A stretch of 64,000 nucleotides of DNA. It comes from Bacteroidaceae bacterium. Its GTDB lineage: Bacteria > Bacteroidota > Bacteroidia > Bacteroidales > Bacteroidaceae. Location of the stretch: contig JAILRU010000048.1 of assembly GCA_024697945.1 (NCBI GenBank), forward strand, positions 1 to 64,000, read 5' to 3'. This document shows positions 59,321 to 64,000 of the stretch, piece after piece (position 1 is the first letter of the stretch; the number at the start of each line of letters is the position of its first letter). The notes beneath the pieces were generated by a model. It saw only the letters and a program-made list of their open reading frames with translations. It searched no databases and was not told where the DNA came from. The position numbers were made by a program, and so were the translations under genes.

Positions 59321-60817
59321 TTACGATTTCATTGTGTTTAGGTTCTTTATCATAAACCAAAGAGCAATCACGGCGGTAAAGGCTCCGCCAACGATATAAC
59401 CCGTTGTCGTGTCAAGACCGAAGCCGTTCTCCTTGTCTATCAGGATGAAGCAGGCACTCACGGCACACATGAAGACGGCGGGGAAGTAGGCAATGAGCCA
59501 CGACCAGCCGGACATGATGCCTTTGCCATCGGTGCGATGCCGTAGGAAATGCGCAATGGTGAAGAAAGTAAAGGTGGCCAGTACTTGATTGAACCATGAA
59601 ACATAGAGCCACAGCACCTTGAAGCTGCTGACGTTCAGCATGGCGATGGCAACGGCAAACAGCGGGGCGGTGAGTATGAGACGCTTTACGAGGGGCTTTT
59701 GGTCGTAGTGACTGAAGTCGGCCACTATCATACGAGCCGCACGGAAAGCACTGCCGCCCGTACTCATCGGTGCTGCAACGATACCCAGTACTGCCAGCAC
59801 AAGTCCGGCATTGCCCAGCCAGTCATTGCACATCCTCTCGACCAAAAGGCCCGGATTCATCTTCACCGTTCCGCAAGATGTCATCGCATTGTAGAGTTTC
59901 TCGTAAGGCGTAGCACCAGCAATGTCCATCATATCGACGAACTTCATGGCAGCAGCAGCCCATATGAGAGCAACCACGCCTTCAGTCACCATCGCTCCGT
60001 AGAAGCAGCGAAGGCCGTACTTCTCGTTCTTGATGCAACGCGCCATCATGGGACTCTGCGTAGCATGGAAGCCACTTACGGCTCCACAGGCAATCGTGAT
60101 GAACAGACCTGGGAACAATGGCGTATAGGGAACAGGGTAATGGTCCGTGAAGGAGTCTGCTATGCTGGGGATGTTGCCTTCATGCGTGAAGATGCCTACA
60201 CCGATGAGCAGAGCCATGATGAGCAGAGCCGCTCCGAAGATGGGATAGACAGTCCCGATGACTTTGTTGATAGAGAAGACCGTAACGGCAAGGTAGAAAA
60301 TGAGTATTGCGACGGTCCATATCAGGTTGGTATCGGCAACGTCGAACAACCGCAAGGTCAGTTGTTCCATCAATCCGGCAGGAATCAACACGAACGATGC
60401 ACCGACACAAATCATCAGTACAAGGGAGACGATACGCATCACCAGTCGGCAGACGCTTCCCAGCTCGTCACCTATTATCTCTGGCAGTCCCATACCGTCA
60501 CGCCGTATGCTTATCATGCCAGCCATGTAATCGTGCATGGCTCCGCCCAAGATACAGCCCAATACAATCCAAAGAAAAGCAGCAGGTCCGTAGAGCACTC
60601 CCATCATCGCACCGAAAATGGGTCCCGTCCCTGCAATGTTGAGGAACTGTACGGTATAAACCTTCCACGTAGGCATGGGGATGTAGTCTGCTCCGTCCTG
60701 CTTCGTGTAACAAGGTGTCTTCCTGTTCGGGTCAACACCGAAAACCTTCTCTACAAAACTGCCGTATGCAAAATAACCCAGCACCAAGCAGGCCAAAGCT
60801 ATGCAAAATGTGACCAC
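59321..60817 (-). CDS. CstA-family carbon starvation transporter, copy 1
   Basis: The 498-residue paralogue of 57846-59294 has the same motifs (QFLNIAGTGPIFGAMMGVLYGP, IACGAVSGFHATQSPMMAR, STGGSAFRAARM) and the same N-terminal architecture (YGSFVEKVFG). The two differ most in the last third and in loops, suggesting an old duplication and possibly different substrates. The likely -7 box is TATCTTTG on the minus strand at 60877-60870. Confidence 0.92.
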   Translation of the reverse strand: MVTFCIALACLVLGYFAYGSFVEKVFGVDPNRKTPCYTKQDGADYIPMPTWKVYTVQFLNIAGTGPIFGAMMGVLYGPAAFLWIVLGCILGGAMHDYMAGMISIRRDGMGLPEIIGDELGSVCRLVMRIVSLVLMICVGASFVLIPAGLMEQLTLRLFDVADTNLIWTVAILIFYLAVTVFSINKVIGTVYPIFGAALLIMALLIGVGIFTHEGNIPSIADSFTDHYPVPYTPLFPGLFITIACGAVSGFHATQSPMMARCIKNEKYGLRCFYGAMVTEGVVALIWAAAAMKFVDMMDIAGATPYEKLYNAMTSCGTVKMNPGLLVERMCNDWLGNAGLVLAVLGIVAAPMSTGGSAFRAARMIVADFSHYDQKPLVKRLILTAPLFAVAIAMLNVSSFKVLWLYVSWFNQVLATFTFFTIAHFLRHRTDGKGIMSGWSWLIAYFPAVFMCAVSACFILIDKENGFGLDTTTGYIVGGAFTAVIALWFMIKNLNTMKS

Positions 60818-60921
60818 CTTCTTATATACTATTTAACGATTTACTATTTACAATTTTCAATTCACAGCGCAAAGATACAAAAAAATGAAGAATGAAGGAT
60901 TAAGAATTAAGAATTATTTCG

Positions 60922-60929
60922 TAATTTTG
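60922..60929 (+). promoter_or_regulatory. -7 box directly before GHL10 lipoprotein gene
   Basis: TAATTTTGCGGC at 60922 fits TAnnTTTG and ends four bases before the ATG at 60934. A transcript starting the usual 5-8 bases downstream would have almost no leader. Confidence 0.5.
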
Positions 60930-60933
60930 CGGC

Positions 60934-62472
60934 ATGAAATACATATTCCTTACTATTATATGTTTTGCAGCAAGCTTTTCTTGCATGGAATTAGGTGCTC
61001 AAGTTCCTGCGTGGGGACTTGCTGCAAAGCCAAAACCTGTAGTTCAACAAAGCCAATCATCCGAAGATATTTCAGATTTTTTCCGGCCTGCTCCACCAGC
61101 TCCCAAGCACGAGGTTCGTGCCGTTTGGCTGACGACGATAATGGGCTTGGACTGGCCCAAGACAATGGCAACAGGCGAAGGAAGCAGGCAACAACAAAAG
61201 GAGGAACTGTGCCAGATACTTGACGAGTTACAGGCTTGCCACATCAATACCGTGGTGTTGCAGACGCGCCTCCGAGGTTCCGTCATCTATCCGAGTCGCA
61301 TCGAGCCTTGGGACATTTGTCTGACAGGGCAGTTTGACCGCGACCCAGGCTACGACCCGCTGGTTTTTGCCATCGAGGAAACACACCGTCGAGGAATGGA
61401 GCTGCATGCCTGGTTGGTGACAGTTCCTGCCTTTAAAATCGTCAATGCCAAGAAGATGGGAAAGAAAAGTCTGATGCGAACACATCCAGAGCTGTTGAAA
61501 AAACACGGCGAGCAATACTATCTCGACCCAGGTTTGCCTGGCTCTTCCAAATATCTGACTGCCATTTGCCAAGAGCTTGTAAGCAATTACGACATAGACG
61601 GCATACACTTCGACTACATCCGCTATCCTGAGAACCCCGAATCTTTCCCCGATGCTGCGACCTACAAGAAATATGGCAAAGGCAAAGACAAGCGTTCGTG
61701 GCGACGGGACAATATCACAAAGATGGTTCGTGATGCCTATGAAGCCGTCAAAGAATTGAAGCCGTGGGTTCGTGTCAGTTGTTCTCCTGTAGGCAAGTTC
61801 AAAGACCTGAGCCGCTATTCTGCAAAGGGTTGGTCGGCTTTCGGCGCCGTTTATCAGGATGCACAGGGCTGGCTGCGCGATGGTATCATGGACATGCTGC
61901 TCCCGATGATGTACTTCCAGGGCGACCACTTCTACCCCTTTGCCGTCGATTGGCAGGAGAACTGTTACGGCCGTCCCGTTGCACCAGGCCTGGGCATCTA
62001 CTTCTTGTCTCCGAAAGAGAAAGACTGGGACTTGGGCATCATACAGCGTGAACTCTGCTATCTGCGCCAGATGGGGCTTGGCGGACAAGCCTACTTCCGG
62101 AGCCGCTTCCTGACGGACAACACGAAAGGCATCTACGACTTCCTCCAAAAGGACTACTACCCCTACTCTGCCCTGCTGCCTCCCATGACTTGGGAAAATG
62201 CCCAAATGCCCGAAACGCCTCGGCTTGTTTCAAGAGAGCGTGTCGGAGGCATCAACGAACGATTGGAGTGGACAGGCCAAGAGGGTTGCCGCTACGTCAT
62301 CTATGCCAGCTCCCGTCTGCCTATCGATATAAGCAATCCTGCAAACATCGTCAAGGTAACTTACGACAACAGTTTCACTTACAGCCTTCTTGGGGCTTAT
62401 TATCACAACTACCACATTGCCGTAACAGCCCTCGACCGCTACGGCAACGAGAGCCAGCCCCTCCTTTTTTAA
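60934..62472 (+). CDS. GHL10-type glycoside hydrolase-like secreted protein
   Basis: The 512-residue protein has an N-terminal export signal (YIFLTIICFAASFSC, possibly a lipobox at Cys17). The GHL10 (DUF187) TIM-barrel pattern follows: EVRAVWLTTIMGLDWP (about 64), INTVVLQTRLRGSVIYPS, HAWLVTVPAF, DIDGIHFDYIRYP and MDMLLPMMYFQGDHF. A C-terminal fibronectin-like part begins near 430. Related proteins are thought to act on cell-wall or glycan substrates in the envelope; the activity of this one is unproven. It converges with uvrA. Confidence 0.88.
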   Translation: MKYIFLTIICFAASFSCMELGAQVPAWGLAAKPKPVVQQSQSSEDISDFFRPAPPAPKHEVRAVWLTTIMGLDWPKTMATGEGSRQQQKEELCQILDELQACHINTVVLQTRLRGSVIYPSRIEPWDICLTGQFDRDPGYDPLVFAIEETHRRGMELHAWLVTVPAFKIVNAKKMGKKSLMRTHPELLKKHGEQYYLDPGLPGSSKYLTAICQELVSNYDIDGIHFDYIRYPENPESFPDAATYKKYGKGKDKRSWRRDNITKMVRDAYEAVKELKPWVRVSCSPVGKFKDLSRYSAKGWSAFGAVYQDAQGWLRDGIMDMLLPMMYFQGDHFYPFAVDWQENCYGRPVAPGLGIYFLSPKEKDWDLGIIQRELCYLRQMGLGGQAYFRSRFLTDNTKGIYDFLQKDYYPYSALLPPMTWENAQMPETPRLVSRERVGGINERLEWTGQEGCRYVIYASSRLPIDISNPANIVKVTYDNSFTYSLLGAYYHNYHIAVTALDRYGNESQPLLF

Positions 62473-62484
62473 CTTTTCAGTTTT

Positions 62485-64000
62485 TTACCTTTTCAATTTT
62501 TCCCTTAGGAACCGAGCTGTGTAGCTTTCCTTGCATTTTGCGACCTCCTCCGGGGTACCTTCGACAAGAAGGGTTCCGCCTGCATCTCCGCCTTCCGGGC
62601 CAAGGTCAATAATATAGTCGGCACATTTGATGACCTCAAGATTGTGCTCGATGATGATGATGGTGTGGCCTCTGGCGATGAGGGCATCGAAAGCAGAAAG
62701 CAGCTTGCGGATATCGTGGAAGTGAAGGCCGGTGGTCGGTTCGTCGAAAATGAAGACAGTGGGCTGATGCTTTTCCATTCCCAAATAGTAGGCGAGCTTG
62801 ACACGTTGATTCTCGCCACCGGAGAGTGTGGATGAAGACTGCCCGAGTTTGATGTAGCCCAGACCGACGTCCTGCAATGGCTTCAGCAATGAAAAGATGC
62901 GCTTCTGCCCATGTTCCGTGAAGAACTCAATGGCCTGATTGATAGTCATGTCGAGCACATCGCAGACATTCTTCCCGTGGAAACGCACATCCAGTATCTC
63001 CGACTTGAAGCGCTGTCCGTGACAACTCTCGCAAGGCAGTACCAAGTCCGCCATGAACTGCATCTCGATGGTGACGGTTCCCTCACCCTTACACTCCTCA
63101 CAACGGCCTCCGTCGGTATTGAAGCTGAAGTATGCGGGTGTATAACCCATCTGCTGTGAGAGCGGTTGGGCAGCGAAGAGCTTCCTTATCTCGTCCCACG
63201 CCTTGACGTAGGTTACAGGATTCGAGCGCGTACTCTTGCCGATAGGATTCTGGTCCACGAACTCGATAGCACTCACCATCTTCATGTCGCCCTCCAAGCG
63301 CAGGAACTCGCCCGGACGGTCAGCCACCTCATCCAACTGCCGCTTCATGGCATTATAGAAAATGTCGCGCACAAGGCTGCTCTTTCCACTGCCGCTCACA
63401 CCCGTCACACAGGTCATCAAACCCAAGGGAAAACGCACATCGATGCCCTTCAGGTTATTGGCCCGTGCTCCCTTCACCTCGATATAGCTACTGGAATGGC
63501 GACGGGATTCAGGAACAGGAATCGTCTCAGTTCCAGTAAGGAAACGGAGCGTATGAGATGAGTCGCCTGCTGAGCTAATTCCCTCCGCCGGACCATTATA
63601 CACGACCTCACCGCCCAGACGTCCTGCCTCCGGACCGATGTCGATGAGCCAGTCAGCAGCACGAATAATCTCTTCGTCATGCTCCACTACAATAACGGTA
63701 TTGCCCAAATCGCGCAACTGCTTCAGCACTTTGATGAGCCGCTCCGTATCACGACTGTGCAGGCCTATGCTCGGTTCGTCGAGGATATAGAGGCTACCCA
63801 CGAGACTACTGCCCAAGGAAGTGGCAAGGTTGATGCGCTGACTCTCACCGCCCGACAGGCTGTTGGAAGGACGATTCAAAGTCAGGTAGCCCAAGCCTAC
63901 ATCCAACAGGTATTGCAGGCGGTTCTTGATTTCCGTGAGGATACGTTTGGCAATCTTTTCCTCATGCTCACTGAGCTTTAGGTTCTCCACCCACGGCAAC
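62485..64000 (-). CDS. uvrA: Excinuclease ABC subunit A, N-terminal part beyond window
   Basis: The minus-strand frame runs from the window edge to a stop at 62485 and encodes the last 505 or so of about 940 residues. It contains the first domain's signature LSGGESQRINLA and ILDEPSIGLHSRD, the second Walker A GVSGSGKSSLV, the zinc-finger Cys pairs CEECKGEG and CESCHG, and the second signature LSGGENQRVKLA with FDEPTTGLHFHDI. UvrA recognises DNA damage and loads UvrB. No damage to the frame is visible. Confidence 0.96.
   Translation of the reverse strand, partial: LPWVENLKLSEHEEKIAKRILTEIKNRLQYLLDVGLGYLTLNRPSNSLSGGESQRINLATSLGSSLVGSLYILDEPSIGLHSRDTERLIKVLKQLRDLGNTVIVVEHDEEIIRAADWLIDIGPEAGRLGGEVVYNGPAEGISSAGDSSHTLRFLTGTETIPVPESRRHSSSYIEVKGARANNLKGIDVRFPLGLMTCVTGVSGSGKSSLVRDIFYNAMKRQLDEVADRPGEFLRLEGDMKMVSAIEFVDQNPIGKSTRSNPVTYVKAWDEIRKLFAAQPLSQQMGYTPAYFSFNTDGGRCEECKGEGTVTIEMQFMADLVLPCESCHGQRFKSEILDVRFHGKNVCDVLDMTINQAIEFFTEHGQKRIFSLLKPLQDVGLGYIKLGQSSSTLSGGENQRVKLAYYLGMEKHQPTVFIFDEPTTGLHFHDIRKLLSAFDALIARGHTIIIIEHNLEVIKCADYIIDLGPEGGDAGGTLLVEGTPEEVAKCKESYTARFLREKLKR

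Overview
The window looks like a chromosomal segment from a member of Bacteroidales, most likely Prevotella or a close relative. The main evidence is the recurring phylum-specific promoter (TTTG, 19 bases, TAnnTTTG), the Bacteroidetes-only families (DUF4270, DUF6048/DUF6452, DUF6057, fasciclin lipoproteins, an IMP cyclohydrolase gene next to mreB), the methylmalonyl-CoA mutase pair, and a BspA-like surface protein with the C-terminal tail typical of Prevotella. No phage, integrase, transposase, CRISPR array or rRNA operon was seen. The genus is an inference.

Layout. 1-1.8 kb: start of a truncated secreted protein, a 66-bp GAGT microsatellite and a YafQ-type toxin-antitoxin pair. 1.9-4.7 kb: gpsA and lysS. 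5-11.5 kb: a stand-alone IMP cyclohydrolase domain, then the rod-shape operon mreB-mreC-mreD-mrdA-rodA. 11.6-16.9 kb: two tandem fasciclin-domain lipoproteins separated by a repeat-filled gap. 16.9-23.7 kb (minus): short starch synthase, DUF4270 lipoprotein, Spy-like protein, EttA, DUF3737 and a MATE exporter. 23.9-25.1 kb: panC-panD. 25.2-29.4 kb (minus): mutA-mutB and a 54-residue peptide gene. 29.7-31.4 kb: an AspT/YidE-type transporter. 31.4-32.6 kb: a gene-free block packed with palindromes, an interspersed repeat and a promoter-driven structured RNA. 32.6-36.9 kb: the BspA-like protein. 37.5-47.2 kb (minus): nrnA, ctpA, an M3 peptidase fused to dCMP deaminase, a Crp regulator, apbE, two DUF envelope proteins, a glycosyltransferase and DUF4199. 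47.4-47.6 kb: SRP RNA and tRNA-Thr four bases apart. 47.8-50 kb: BlaR1/BlaI-like pair. 50.3-53.9 kb: smpB, a PD40/haem-c lipoprotein and DUF6057. 54.5-57.2 kb: recX, prmC and ribD. 57.3-64 kb: an outer-membrane barrel protein, two CstA transporters, a GHL10 lipoprotein and the C-terminal two thirds or so of uvrA.

Most genes are housekeeping: cell elongation, envelope biogenesis, translation (lysS, ettA, smpB, prmC, ffs, tRNA), pantothenate and riboflavin synthesis, propionate/succinate metabolism and DNA repair. The unusual biology lies in the non-coding DNA. There are several families of interspersed or palindromic repeats, including a 165-251 bp mosaic element in two inverted copies with variable 23-bp units, a 73-bp element and a 44-bp hairpin element with compensatory stem changes. 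Two promoter cassettes are duplicated nearly exactly. Short microrepeats fill intergenic gaps and also appear in frame inside at least ten genes. The other main leads are the M3 peptidase-dCMP deaminase fusion, the structured RNA ahead of the BspA-like gene, and a small-peptide family present as one intact and one decayed copy.

All calls are by eye from sequence and family knowledge; no database search was run.
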